Shown here piece by piece: positions 18,284 through 27,491 of a stretch of DNA of 64,000 bases (within the stretch, counting starts at the first letter, position 1; each line of letters begins with the position of its first letter). This DNA comes from Firmicutes bacterium AM41-11 (GTDB lineage: Bacteria; Bacillota_I; Bacilli_A; Erysipelotrichales; Erysipelotrichaceae), in NCBI GenBank assembly GCA_003480165.1, contig QUIQ01000001.1, forward strand, positions 1-64,000, in the 5' to 3' direction. The notes below the pieces were generated by a model that did no database searches, was not told the origin of the DNA, and saw nothing but the letters and a program-made list of their open reading frames with translations. A program made the position numbers and the translations under genes.

Positions 18284-18509
18284 ATGAGAACAATATTTGC
18301 AGAATACAATCCACAACGAAACAGCATTGACATTTATACAAATGTTGGCTATAGACTGCTGGGAAGCCGAAAAGGATTTAAAAACCACACCCGGATCAGA
18401 CTGTGCATTGACTTCACTTGCAGTCGATGAACCACTTGAATATGCGAGATTATATCTTGAGGGCAATTTACAGATGTGGGTAGATGCAGAAGATTCATTA
18501 GAGTTATAA
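18284..18509 (+). pseudogene. Frameshifted DUF6061-family protein gene
   Basis: The gene starts well: AAGGAG, then ATG 18284 and MRTIFAEYNPQRNSIDIYTN. It then runs out of frame; the rest of the family (AIDCWEAEKDLKTTPGSDCA, then LAVDEPLEYARLYLEGN and WVDAEDSLEL) continues in another frame to the TAA at 18507-18509. The total length, 226 bases, is not a multiple of three. The change lies near 18340, where the family usually has a short GG-containing turn, so about 8-11 bases appear deleted. DUF6061 genes are small accessory genes common on clostridial integrative elements; the function is unknown. Confidence 0.7.
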
Positions 18510-18514
18510 AATGC

Positions 18515-18550
18515 AAGCAGCCTGTATGCTTCATTACACACAGGCTGCTT
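18515..18550. terminator. Hairpin after the DUF6061 relic
   Basis: An 11-bp stem AAGCAGCCTGT/ACAGGCTGCTT (18515-18525 with 18540-18550) follows the stop at 18509. Only a weak T-rich tail is present, so termination strength is uncertain. The following 118 bases to the permease stop hold no gene. Confidence 0.5.
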
Positions 18551-18668
18551 AATCAAATTTATTATAATTGATGAAAAATCGGTTGCATTTTGTCAAAAGT
18601 ACAAAACTTTTTGAAGCCAAGTGCTTTTAATTCCTGTTATGATACAAAGGATAACCTAGCAATACTTG

Positions 18669-21098
18669 CTATCCCTGATACCTTATTCTTTCTACCAGCG
18701 TTTCCTTTTTCAGATTACTGCTTAAAACACAGGACAGCACAATTTGTAGAATACCAACCAGAAGAATCATAACAAGAATCGGGATAAGAGGAACGTGATA
18801 AACGTTCATTCCAAAAATCCCATTATGCTTTGCATAGGAAAACAGTGCATAGCCAAGGGGCAGACCGGCAGCAAGTGCGACGCAGATGGTGCCAACCGTA
18901 AAAATCAAGCCCTGTATTTGTAAGCACAGATTCAACTGCTTATTGGTCATGCCTACCGCTTGCAGCACGCCGTATTCCTGCTTCTTCGTGGTGATATTGA
19001 TGATCATGGTGTTTGCCAGATTCATAAACCCAATGAGACCGACAATTGCCATGAACAGATAGCAGCCAAGCTTCATCATACGGCTTGCGTATTCTGCAGA
19101 TTGTAGCTGTGCATGATAGGTATCCATTTTTATATGCGAAGTATTCGAAATCAAAGTATTCAGACTCTGTTCCACAGATGCAACATCTTTTTTATCACAG
19201 TCCACCCACAGATAGCCATAGGCTGTTCCCCTCGGATTCATGGAACGATATACACCTTTCGGAATGACAAGATAAGTGTCCGCGCTTACAAAGGATCCTG
19301 CAATCTTTCCCTGATAGGTATAGGTTTCACTTCCATTCTCAAAGTCAAATGCAATGGATTCACCCGGAGCATATCCATCTTGTTTCATCCACGCCGACCA
19401 GCCAAAGAAAATATCACCATTCTTTACCGCCTGATCATAGTCCATAGAACCAATATCCCCATCTTGGCGCATAAAATCAAAATCCTTTTTACTCACAACA
19501 GCAGCCGGAAATCTTGTTCCGTTCAGATTTACAGAGACAATCTCTCTCGTCATGACATCTGTCACTCCCGGAATGCTTTTGATTTCTTCAATCAGCGAAT
19601 CATTCAATGGATTATCCGTCAGAATCGTATCCAGATTATTCTCCGGATAGGCTTCATCATAATTCTGGGAATAATCCAGCTGCAACTCAAATTGTCCATG
19701 GTTGATTGCAATCCGCGCCTCGTGCTCCGTGTCAATATTCCCAACATAATTAGAGATAATTACAAACAATACACAGGAAAGCCCCATGGTAAGAATCGTA
19801 GCAATGGTTCTTTTCGGATTGCCTGTCACATTTGCCATTGCCATGGAGAAAACGGTGACATCTTTTCTGCCTTTTCGTCTGCCCTGTTTTGGCGTTTTGG
19901 AGCCGTCAAGATACCGTGTCGCTTCGATGGGTGAAATCCGGGAAACAATTTTCATGGGTTTGCGCAGAGCCAAAACGACCGTAAGAAACGATACAAAAAT
20001 GCAGATGAGCATGATTGTCAGTGAAAACAGAGGCACCTGATGGTTCTTGATTCCGGACGATACCAGATTTCCCTGCTCCACCAGCCAGTTGAAGCTGACT
20101 TTTGCAATCAGGAAACCAAACAGCAGCCCCAGCGGTATCGAAGGAACCGCCAGAAGAATGCCCTCACGAAAGATCAACTGCTTCATCTGCTTTCTGGTTG
20201 CACCCAGCACCTTGATTTTTCCGTACTCCTGAACCTTCTGGACGATCCCGACCTGGAAGATATTATAAATGACCACAACGGAAAACAGCACGATTCCGAG
20301 GATCAGGGTTCCACAAACCACAATCATTTCATAGCTCGGCTGCAATACCCACTGCAGGTAGAGGTCATTCATAATCACGTTTTTCTGGTCAATGCCACAG
20401 GAATCCGCGATTTCTTTTATAACAGGCGCAACATTATTCATAGATACATTTGCAGAATCGCTCAAGGTAAAAAAGATATTATATTGCCTGTCACCTTCCG
20501 CAACACGCTCATTATAAAAATCCTGCGAACCGAATACAACATAGGAAGCCTCGATGGTATACTCATCCCGATCATATAGGATTCCGCTGACAACAAATTC
20601 TTCCGGCTTATATTCTGACTGCATCCCAGCACGGTAATCCAGTGTAACCGTATCTCCGATCTTTACATCACCATACCCCATTGCACGAAAAAATGCTCTT
20701 CCTGCGGCAATTTCCTGCATTTTTTCCGGATACTTTCCTTCCTTCAACTCATATTCTTTATTATAAGGAAGCATTTTTCTTGCAGTCTTGTCCATGCAGA
20801 CAAACCCGCCGTTTTCATTTCCTTTCAGGATGCCCTCCGTACACATGATGCCGATATCAGATATCTCAGCTCTGCGTTCCACTTCTTTTAATTGCGTACC
20901 ATCTGCGGCGATAAACAGGCCGTAGTTGCTTCCGTATTCGCTTGCCGCCTGACTTTTCTGTAAATGAATTACCCCATTTCCCACAGTACTGATGATAACA
21001 AGCAGCATCGTGGTCAGACAGATTGCCATCATGATCAGTATACTTCTTGTCCTGTTCCTTTTGTCATTGCTATATGCAATCCTGCTTATTGTCTTCAT
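18669..21098 (-). CDS. ABC transporter permease (FtsX/MacB-like, large)
   Basis: An 809-residue membrane protein with one N-terminal span, a large extracytoplasmic region (about residues 45-270), a three-span FtsX domain (about 275-400), a second span and extracytoplasmic region (about 445-675) and a second FtsX domain at the C terminus. The cytoplasmic loops carry EYGKIKVLGATRKQMKQL and EYGVLQAVGMTNKQLNL, the classic FtsX coupling segments. Such permeases with their MacB-type ATPase move or sense peptides, lipids and cell-wall-active antibiotics. The start ATG overlaps the ATPase stop (ATGA). The gene is G+C-richer than the chromosome around it. Resistance to an antimicrobial peptide is plausible from the linked two-component system but not proven. 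Confidence 0.9.
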   Translation of the reverse strand: MKTISRIAYSNDKRNRTRSILIMMAICLTTMLLVIISTVGNGVIHLQKSQAASEYGSNYGLFIAADGTQLKEVERRAEISDIGIMCTEGILKGNENGGFVCMDKTARKMLPYNKEYELKEGKYPEKMQEIAAGRAFFRAMGYGDVKIGDTVTLDYRAGMQSEYKPEEFVVSGILYDRDEYTIEASYVVFGSQDFYNERVAEGDRQYNIFFTLSDSANVSMNNVAPVIKEIADSCGIDQKNVIMNDLYLQWVLQPSYEMIVVCGTLILGIVLFSVVVIYNIFQVGIVQKVQEYGKIKVLGATRKQMKQLIFREGILLAVPSIPLGLLFGFLIAKVSFNWLVEQGNLVSSGIKNHQVPLFSLTIMLICIFVSFLTVVLALRKPMKIVSRISPIEATRYLDGSKTPKQGRRKGRKDVTVFSMAMANVTGNPKRTIATILTMGLSCVLFVIISNYVGNIDTEHEARIAINHGQFELQLDYSQNYDEAYPENNLDTILTDNPLNDSLIEEIKSIPGVTDVMTREIVSVNLNGTRFPAAVVSKKDFDFMRQDGDIGSMDYDQAVKNGDIFFGWSAWMKQDGYAPGESIAFDFENGSETYTYQGKIAGSFVSADTYLVIPKGVYRSMNPRGTAYGYLWVDCDKKDVASVEQSLNTLISNTSHIKMDTYHAQLQSAEYASRMMKLGCYLFMAIVGLIGFMNLANTMIINITTKKQEYGVLQAVGMTNKQLNLCLQIQGLIFTVGTICVALAAGLPLGYALFSYAKHNGIFGMNVYHVPLIPILVMILLVGILQIVLSCVLSSNLKKETLVERIRYQG

Positions 21099-21769
21099 CT
21101 GAAATCCACCACCTGTCCGTCCTCAATCACCAGAATACGGTCAGCGACCTGTGCAATTTCGTCATCATGGGTAATCATTACAATTGTCTGTCCATATTTT
21201 TTTGCTGTCATCTTAAGCAGAGCGATTACCTCATCACTGGTCTTAGAATCAAGATTGCCTGTCGGCTCATCTGCAAATATAATTTCCGGACGATTCACCA
21301 GTGCTCTTACAATTGCTACTCTCTGCTGCTGTCCTCCGGATAACTGATTTGGCAAATTATAAATCCGATTTTCAATCCCCAGAGTTGCAATAATATCATT
21401 TACATACGCTTCATCCACTTTTCTTCCATCCAGCCCCAGTGGCAGCACAATATTTTCCCAGACATTAACAGATGAAACCAGATTAAATGCCTGAAAAACA
21501 AATCCGATTTTTCTTCTGCGGAAAACAGCAAGGGCATCTTCCTTCATCCTGTATAAATTTTTCCCTGCTAAAGTAACACTGCCTTTTGTCGGGGTGTCTA
21601 GCCCTCCAAGCATATGAAGTAATGTACTTTTACCGGAACCTGACTTTCCAACAATTGCGACAAATTCTCCCTGCTCAATCTGAATGTCCACCTGATTGAC
21701 CGCTTTGACCTGATTCTCACCTGCTCCATAAAACTTACAAAGCTGCTTGGTTTCTAATATCACACCCAT
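21095..21769 (-). CDS. ABC transporter ATP-binding protein (MacB/LolD type)
   Basis: A 224-residue ATPase with Walker A GKSGSGKST, Q-loop FVFQAFNLV, signature LSGGQQQR, Walker B IIFADEP and H-loop MITHD, the standard set for the MacB/BceA/LolD exporters. The longest frame starts at 21844, but GGAGG lies 6 bases before the ATG at 21767-21769 and the family start is MGVILETKQLCKFYG. It overlaps the permease gene by 4 bases. A terminator separates it from the upstream two-component genes, so it has its own promoter, presumably controlled by that regulator. Confidence 0.93.
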   Translation of the reverse strand: MGVILETKQLCKFYGAGENQVKAVNQVDIQIEQGEFVAIVGKSGSGKSTLLHMLGGLDTPTKGSVTLAGKNLYRMKEDALAVFRRRKIGFVFQAFNLVSSVNVWENIVLPLGLDGRKVDEAYVNDIIATLGIENRIYNLPNQLSGGQQQRVAIVRALVNRPEIIFADEPTGNLDSKTSDEVIALLKMTAKKYGQTIVMITHDDEIAQVADRILVIEDGQVVDFR

Positions 21770-21894
21770 GTGTTGCCTCCTTTTCAATTCTGTAAAGCGT
21801 ACCTTTTCAGCACGCTTTCTTTGCCTGTTTATATATTTGGTCATTTTTCAACCTACATCCAAATTGTATCAGGACAATCTTTCATTTCACTTTC

Positions 21895-21937
21895 AAAAAA
21901 CGAGCAGAAGTCTTACAGAATTGTAAGATTTCTGCTC
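21895..21937 (-). terminator. Terminator between the sensor kinase and the ABC genes
   Basis: The minus strand has GAGCAGAA-TCTTACA ... TGTAAGA-TTCTGCTC with a one-base mismatch in a 16-bp stem, followed by TTTTTT. Confidence 0.8.
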
Positions 21938-21946
21938 ACTTAAAAT

Positions 21947-23191
21947 TTAACCAACATATGGCAATTGAATCACAAACGTGCTTCCTTTTTTCTTTTTGCC
22001 GGAGGTTACCATGATCGTACCTGCGTGCTTTTCGATAATTTCTCTCGATAGAAAAAGTCCGATTCCTGTACCACTCTTTTCCATGACCTCGCTAGAACCT
22101 CCTCTGTAAAATCGTTGAAAAATTTTGTGATACTCATTCTTCGGAATCCCAATTCCCTGATCCTCAATTTCCATTCTCACAAGATCGTTTCTTTTTTGTA
22201 ACCGGATAAATATTTTTGAACCACACGGACTGTACTTGATTGCATTATCCAGAACGTTGATCACAGCTTCACCAAGCCACCTTTTATCCTGCATAATCGT
22301 GCATGTTTCCAGCTCTTTTTCATAGTCAAAAACGAATTCAATTTCTTTCTCATCCGCTTTAGGATAAGCGCGGTTCACAGCAGATATGACAGTATCCATA
22401 AGCGGAAGTTTTTTCTTATTAATCTGAATCAGTCCAGTTTCCATCTTGGATATTTCAAGAAGCGACTGCAATAATGTCTCCAGTCCATCCAGAGCACTCC
22501 GACAACGGATACGAAACTCCTCCTGTTCTGTGGCACTTAAGTCATTCTGCATCAGCACACTAAAACATGTATCCAAAGCTGCAACCGGTGTCTTTAACTG
22601 GTGAGAAATATCAGAAACCATTTCTTTCGTGGTCTCCTTTTCTGCCCTTGCTTCTTCCTTTATCAACTGAATATGATGTCCGATTGCTTCAAGCTGGTCA
22701 TTCAATTTTTCCAGTTCTGCATAATTTTCCGTTTTCAGTAAATCATCAAATTTATTTTCACGGAATCTGATCAGAATTTCTTCCAACTGGTCTAAAATTT
22801 TCTGATGATACGCATCTTCTTTTTTCTTCCAATAACGTAAAAAAGTCAAAAGAAGCATGCATATCACAGTGCTTACAGCACCGGTCACCATAACCTGATG
22901 CCGGAATTGCGAATAAAATGCACTCCCTTTATTCCCCCAGTATCCATATTGCTCCAATAATCGCCTTCCCTGTTCGTTAGTTTCAATATCCTTATCCTTA
23001 AGCAATTTAGAAACAGCATCCAGCCCGGAAAATTCTTCCTTTGCAGCAATCTCTGTCATAAGATTCATTTTATATTTATAATCTTCATAAAACACATACG
23101 TGGTAAAGCAATTTAATATTGCAAACACTAATATGACCGGCAATACCAAAGACAAGGCTGATGTGAGTTTCCTGTGATATCTCTTTGTCAC
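21947..23191 (-). CDS. Sensor histidine kinase of the island two-component system
   Basis: A 414-residue membrane kinase with TM1 at about residues 10-28, an extracytoplasmic loop of about 75 residues, TM2 at about 103-120, a coiled HAMP-like linker and HisKA with the phospho-histidine in MVSDISHQLKTPVAAL. The HATPase carries LDNAIKYSP, DQGIGIP and GTGIGLFLSREI. The longest frame begins at 23212, but AGGAGG is 7 bases before a GTG at 23189-23191, which overlaps the regulator stop as GTGA; I take that start. The extracytoplasmic sensor is longer than in BceS-type kinases, so direct ligand sensing is possible. It sits between its regulator and the exporter it probably controls. Confidence 0.9.
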   Translation of the reverse strand: MTKRYHRKLTSALSLVLPVILVFAILNCFTTYVFYEDYKYKMNLMTEIAAKEEFSGLDAVSKLLKDKDIETNEQGRRLLEQYGYWGNKGSAFYSQFRHQVMVTGAVSTVICMLLLTFLRYWKKKEDAYHQKILDQLEEILIRFRENKFDDLLKTENYAELEKLNDQLEAIGHHIQLIKEEARAEKETTKEMVSDISHQLKTPVAALDTCFSVLMQNDLSATEQEEFRIRCRSALDGLETLLQSLLEISKMETGLIQINKKKLPLMDTVISAVNRAYPKADEKEIEFVFDYEKELETCTIMQDKRWLGEAVINVLDNAIKYSPCGSKIFIRLQKRNDLVRMEIEDQGIGIPKNEYHKIFQRFYRGGSSEVMEKSGTGIGLFLSREIIEKHAGTIMVTSGKKKKGSTFVIQLPYVG

Positions 23192-23877
23192 TGCCTTACC
23201 TCCTGATTCCATATATACCCAAGACCTCTGATATTCTTTATATAGACCGGTGCAGCCGGATTGTCTTCGATTTTCTCACGGAGTCTTCTGATATTGACAG
23301 CGATTGTATTTTCATCCACAAAATCCCCTTCCAGATCAAACACATTTTCCAATATTTGTGTTTTTGAAAGAATCTGTTTCGGATTCTGAAGAAAAAAAGT
23401 CAGCATTTTCAACTCCGTTTTTGTCAGACTGATTTCACGACTCTTTATCAGGACTTTCATTTCTCCTGTGATAAATACGATGTCTCCCGAAATCATCTTT
23501 CCGGCTTCCGTTTTCTCCTGTCTGCGGCGGAAATGTGCTTCTATTTTCAGAAGAAGTACTGAAAGACTAAACGGCTTTGTAATATAATCATCTGCCCCTG
23601 ATTCATATCCCATGACCTGATCCATCTCCTGATCTAGTGCTGTAAGACAAATAATGTATGTATTATAATTGCATCTCATCCACCTTACAAATTCCAGTCC
23701 ATTTCCATCCGGAAGATTCACATCACAAATGGTAACATCCACATTATTATCACTTGCAATTCTTTTCGCTTTTTTCACTGATTCTGCTGAAAAAACCTCA
23801 TATCCGGATTTTTTCAGTGAAAATGTAATTCCACGATTTAAATTTTCATCATCTTCAACCACGAGTATACCTGGCAT
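23188..23877 (-). CDS. OmpR-family response regulator
   Basis: A 229-residue regulator with a receiver domain (acidic pocket EDD, phospho-aspartate D52 in TICDVNLPDGNG, lysine in DDYITKPF) and a C-terminal winged helix (TKTELKMLTFFLQNP, ENTIAVNIRRLREKI, IRGLGYIW). The ribosome site AGAGAGGTG precedes the ATG at 23875-23877. It is the first gene of the island, reading leftward from the border. A hairpin-forming inverted repeat at 23913-23949 lies just upstream and could be its operator or part of the element end. It is coupled to the kinase by a 4-base overlap. Confidence 0.93.
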   Translation of the reverse strand: MPGILVVEDDENLNRGITFSLKKSGYEVFSAESVKKAKRIASDNNVDVTICDVNLPDGNGLEFVRWMRCNYNTYIICLTALDQEMDQVMGYESGADDYITKPFSLSVLLLKIEAHFRRRQEKTEAGKMISGDIVFITGEMKVLIKSREISLTKTELKMLTFFLQNPKQILSKTQILENVFDLEGDFVDENTIAVNIRRLREKIEDNPAAPVYIKNIRGLGYIWNQEVRQ

Positions 23878-23912
23878 AGCATATGCACCTCTCTTTATTA
23901 ACTATATATATC

Positions 23913-23949
23913 AGTTGGGAGATGAACTTCCATATTTTATCTCTCAACT
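23913..23949. repeat. Inverted repeat at the island's outer border
   Basis: AGTTGGGAGAT (23913-23923) pairs with ATCTCTCAACT (23939-23949) with one G-T pair and a 15-base loop, immediately inside the island border and upstream of the response regulator. Confidence 0.5.
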
Positions 23950-25128
23950 TCCGATTTGTTTGGTTGCGGTATACCCATCAACCAATGGCATTTGAATATC
24001 CATTAGAATTAAATCGTATTGTTCGTCTTTGGCTTTCTTAATTTTATCTACCGCAATGATACCATCATCTACCGTATCCACTATAAAGCCAACTTCTTCT
24101 AATACCGTCTTGGCAATTTCTTGATTGAGGCTGTTATCTTCAACCAAGAGAATCTTCTTCCCTTTACAATCCTCAAGCGTATGCGGGGTATGTGTTTCTG
24201 GTAAAGCCATGGTTGGATGCAATAAAACCTCACGCAAGTTGGAGGCAAATAAGGGCTTTTCTAAAATGGTTGTTACGCCTGCTTCTTTCGCTTCCTGTTC
24301 TATTTCATTCCAATCATAAGCGGTCAGAATAATAATCGGTTGTGTATCACCAATTTCACTGCGTATTCTACGTACTGTTTCAATGCCATTCATATCTGGC
24401 ATAAGCCAGTCAATGATATAGGCATAAAAATCATGACCGATCTCCTTAGCGAGTTTGGCACGAATAATCGCTTCTTTACCCGAAACAGTCCATTCACTGC
24501 GCACACCCATTTGCCTCAACATTTTGGCAATACTTGTGCATGTATCCATATCATCATCGGCAATTAAAACTCTTAAGTCTTTTAATGCCGGAACTTTGGT
24601 TTGACTTTGCTTGTCTTTACTTAACGGAAAGCTTAGACAAACATCAAATTCGCTTCCGACGCCGACTTCACTTTTTAGTGAAATCGAGCCCTGCATCATA
24701 TCGACTATTCGCTTTGTAATCGCCATACCTAAACCTGAACCTTGAATACCACTGACTGTAGCGGTTTCGGCCCGACTGAAAGTTTCAAAAATGTGTTTTT
24801 GAAATTCGTCACTCATACCAATACCCGTATCAGAGCAGATAAAATGATAGGTAGCATAGCCGTCTTTCTTTGGCTTTTCCTGGTAAAGCCTTAGTCGCAA
24901 TGTACCACCAATTTTATTATACTTAACGCAATTTCCTAAGATATTTAATAGAATCTGGGTTAGACGTAGTTTATCCGCGAGCACATCCTCATCAACCACA
25001 TCAACGGCATCCATTTGTTCATCGGCATAGAGTTTAGGATCCTGCTGATCTTTGTACTCGATCTTCCAGAATCCTGCGTGACCGGTCATGAAATAGGTTT
25101 GAATATCTGGTTGACTTAAATCGGACAT
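23944..25128 (-). pseudogene. Broken hybrid histidine kinase (HATPase and two receivers)
   Basis: A frame of 394 residues. It holds an HATPase domain (LLNILGNCVKYNK, DTGIGMS, GSGLGMAITKRI), a first receiver (LIADDD, IIDWLMPDMNG, EKPLF) and the first half of a second receiver (LLVEDNSLNQ, ILMDIQMPLVDGYTATKQI). Then two foreign residues and a stop appear at the island border. The missing half of the receiver is at 17815-17998. At the 5' end there is no HisKA domain: an in-frame TAG lies 24 bases before the ATG and the ribosome site is weak. The kinase therefore lost its sensor and phospho-histidine part as well as being split. It should not be able to autophosphorylate. Confidence 0.8.
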
Positions 25129-25271
25129 ATGCCTGTACCCACTCTTTGTCTATTATTACTTAAAGGTTTTCTAAACTCTATTTTACTCTAAAAACTCCCT
25201 TGTTTTCTATGATTCCCAAAACTTTTTCAAAAGTTTACGAATAAAGCATGAAAGTCAGAAACCTGCATGCC

Positions 25272-25847
25272 TTAGTTGGATTTAATCGATTGAATAAAAC
25301 GATGTTGTCCATGTTTTGATTCATAGACGCGAATCTCACAATTATCCGGTTTTGGTCGCCATTTCATCCTCTTATCTTCTAAATACCCACAGAGGGTTCG
25401 AATAATCCCTCCATGACAGACAATCAGGACATTTTCATACTCTTTCTTTTCTATCTCTTTAAGAAAACTTTGGGAGCGTTTAACCATCGAATCAATGGAT
25501 TCTACACTTTTAGGATTGGGAAGAACTTCTGGTAATAACCAGTAAGAAGTCATTTTAAAGCCCAGTCGCGTATACTTCTTCCCTTCATAATCACCAAAAT
25601 TTACTTCGATAATGCGGGAATCAACTTTGACATCCTTTTCAGGAATCCCGGCCATAAGGGATGCTGTTTGGATGGCTCTTTGTAGCGGTGAAGCATAGAC
25701 GGCATCAAAATGAATCCCTTCCAGCGCTTTGTGGGCCCGTTTGGCTTGCTCGATTCCCGTTGCATTTAAAGGAATATCCGTAAGCCCTTGCATCAATTGT
25801 TCTTTATTTAGATCGGTTTGACCATGTCTTGTAATCCATATTTTCAT
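25272..25847 (-). CDS. Histidine phosphatase family protein (phosphoglycerate mutase-like)
   Basis: A 191-residue enzyme of the branch-1 histidine phosphatase family. The phospho-histidine lies in ITRHGQTDLN at the N terminus, the second arginine in YASPLQRAIQTA, and the second catalytic histidine in LIVCHGGIIRTLCGYL. Family members include cofactor-dependent phosphoglycerate mutases, alpha-ribazole phosphatase and broad-specificity sugar-phosphate phosphatases. The size and the divergence from Gpm favour a general phosphatase. It is transcribed divergently from the MATE gene at 25924, with 76 bases between starts. Confidence 0.88.
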   Translation of the reverse strand: MKIWITRHGQTDLNKEQLMQGLTDIPLNATGIEQAKRAHKALEGIHFDAVYASPLQRAIQTASLMAGIPEKDVKVDSRIIEVNFGDYEGKKYTRLGFKMTSYWLLPEVLPNPKSVESIDSMVKRSQSFLKEIEKKEYENVLIVCHGGIIRTLCGYLEDKRMKWRPKPDNCEIRVYESKHGQHRFIQSIKSN

Positions 25848-25923
25848 ATCATTACTATACCATGAATTCTTTGATGATTCAGGATTTAAGTTGTATCATA
25901 AGGGTTTAAGAGGGAGTTGTATT

Positions 25924-27264
25924 ATGACAAACGATATGACAAAAGGGCCTATATTGAAAACGTTGATTTTCTTTACGATCCCTTTAGTTTTAGGAAATTT
26001 ACTTCAATTAACCTACAATACCATCGATAGTATCATAGTCGGCCAATATGTAGGTAAAGAAGCATTGGCGGCTGTCGGTACAGCCAATCCAATCATGACC
26101 TTGATTCTTTTATTTACCAACGGTATATGTCTGGGAGCTGGAATTCTCGTTTCTTTTTACTATGGTGCCAAGCGGTATGATACGTTAAAAAAACAAGTTA
26201 GTACCGGAATGATTTTCGGTTCTATATTCACTTTATGTATGAGTGGCATTATCTGTTTATTTGCCCGCCAGTTTCTCGGCCTTCTACAAGTAGAAAAAGC
26301 CATTCTGGATTTGTGTGCCCAGTATTTACGCATCGTTATGATCAGTATGATCTTCAGCTATATCTATAACTATTTGGCAAGTATCTTACGGGCCTTAGGC
26401 GATAGTCGATCTCCCCTTTACTTTCTTGCGATTAGCAGTATCTTAAATATCTTTGGTGACCTTTTATTTGTCGTTAAATTTCAAATGGGTGTTAATGGTG
26501 CTGCATATAGTACCGCATGTTGTGAAGCAATCAGTGCTTTATGTTGCTGGATCTATATGACAAAAAAAGTAAAAGTTCTTAACCTGGGCCGACATTGGTT
26601 TGATTTTGACTGGCATCTATTAGGAAAAACGCTCTCCTATGGCATTGTCAGTGCCTTGCAACAATCTTCCATTCAAATAGGAAAGTTAGTTACCCAAGGT
26701 ATGGTCAATACCCTAGGTGTGAATGCGACAGCTGCTTTTAATGCCACCAATCGAGCCGATGATTTTGCGATTCTTCCGGAACAAAACATCGCTCACGGAA
26801 TGACAAGCATCATGGCCCAAAATATCGGTGCTGCAAAAGATGAACGAGCTCGTCAAACTTTTTTAGATGGCATGGGCGTTTCCATTGTTTATGGCATCGT
26901 TGTCGGAGGCTTATTATACTTTGGTGCCGAAGGTATTATGCGCTTATTTACCAATGATCCCGATGTCATTGTAGAAGGTATGAAATACTTACATATCATT
27001 GCCTATATTTATACTCTTCCAGGTATCACAAATGCGCTACAAGGTTATTTTAGAGGCATCGGAGATTTAAAGATTACCCTTTGGTCAACCATCATGAATA
27101 TGAGTGGTCGCTGTGTTTCTTGTTACATATTAATGTTTCATTTTCACTTTGGCTTTGAAGCTATTCCCTGGTCGTACTTAATTGGCTGGATTCTTATGAT
27201 TCTCTTTGAAGCGCCATTTATTTTCTTTGGTAAGAAAAACTATTTTCAGACAAACAAGATTTAA
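25924..27264 (+). CDS. MATE family efflux transporter
   Basis: A 446-residue, 12-span transporter of the MATE family, of a different subgroup from the one at 5301. Its N terminus, MTKGPILKTLIFFTIPLVLGNLLQLTYNTIDSIIVGQYVG, is typical of the large DinF/NorM-like clade common in gut Firmicutes. RALGDSRSPLYFLAISSILNIFGDLLFV marks the end of the first half and the second half has the matching GIGDLKITLWSTIMNM. The longest frame starts at 25891, but GGGAG lies 7 bases before ATG 25924. The substrate is unknown. Its 3' end overlaps the convergent HicB-like gene by 47 bases. Confidence 0.9.
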   Translation: MTNDMTKGPILKTLIFFTIPLVLGNLLQLTYNTIDSIIVGQYVGKEALAAVGTANPIMTLILLFTNGICLGAGILVSFYYGAKRYDTLKKQVSTGMIFGSIFTLCMSGIICLFARQFLGLLQVEKAILDLCAQYLRIVMISMIFSYIYNYLASILRALGDSRSPLYFLAISSILNIFGDLLFVVKFQMGVNGAAYSTACCEAISALCCWIYMTKKVKVLNLGRHWFDFDWHLLGKTLSYGIVSALQQSSIQIGKLVTQGMVNTLGVNATAAFNATNRADDFAILPEQNIAHGMTSIMAQNIGAAKDERARQTFLDGMGVSIVYGIVVGGLLYFGAEGIMRLFTNDPDVIVEGMKYLHIIAYIYTLPGITNALQGYFRGIGDLKITLWSTIMNMSGRCVSCYILMFHFHFGFEAIPWSYLIGWILMILFEAPFIFFGKKNYFQTNKI

Positions 27265-27439
27265 AACAATCAAAACCTGACATTTGGGCAGCTTGATACC
27301 AAAGATCTAACTCTTGATAGGCTTTAGAGATAGCGTTCGATAGATTTGGATCTTTGCACATACATCCAGGTAAGCCATCAAAAGTCACAATGAAATCCCC
27401 TCTATAGGGGTCTTGAATAATGCTTAATTTTAGTTCCAT
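27218..27439 (-). CDS. HicB-like antitoxin-fold protein, no HicA partner
   Basis: A 73-residue protein with a HicB-like fold signature: beta strands (LKLSIIQDP, GDFIVTFDGLPGC), then SNAISKAYQELDLWYQAAQ. This corresponds to the 'F.DLPGC...G.t..EA..na..aL..wl' pattern of HicB. There is no C-terminal DNA-binding extension and no hicA gene on either side. A GTG 9 bases further up gives a longer frame, but AGAGGTG is well spaced to ATG 27437-27439. It lies convergent to and overlaps the 3' end of the MATE gene. It may be a stand-alone HicB-fold protein, not an antitoxin. Confidence 0.6.
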   Translation of the reverse strand: MELKLSIIQDPYRGDFIVTFDGLPGCMCKDPNLSNAISKAYQELDLWYQAAQMSGFDCFKSCLSENSFSYQRK

Positions 27440-27491
27440 ACGATTCACCTCTATAAGAAGGATACCTTTTTAATTGACATTAATGATGCAT

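Larger units (their letters stand above)
17990..23953. mobile_element. ~5.95 kb inserted island inside a hybrid-kinase gene
   Basis: The receiver domain of the hybrid kinase is interrupted exactly here: one half ends at about 23954 and the other resumes at about 17997. Both borders carry CGGAA (minus-strand sense; plus 17990-17994 and 23949-23953), a possible 5-bp target duplication. The inward-facing ends share TTGAGA, a possible short terminal inverted repeat. The content is visibly richer in G+C than its flanks: a two-component system, an ABC exporter, and a frameshifted DUF6061 gene of the kind found on integrative elements of Lachnospiraceae. No integrase or transposase remains. Joining the flanks at CGGAA leaves the kinase frame one base short, so the precise mechanism is unclear. 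Confidence 0.7.

Noticed and set aside
19113-19934. A 273-codon rightward open frame
   Set aside because: It lies wholly antisense to the ABC permease gene, has basic low-complexity composition and no ribosome site; a shadow of the G+C-richer coding strand.
23944-25128. Treating the 394-residue frame as a complete short response-regulator kinase
   Set aside because: It lacks a HisKA domain, ends in the middle of a receiver at a foreign border, and the missing receiver half is found at 17815-17998.
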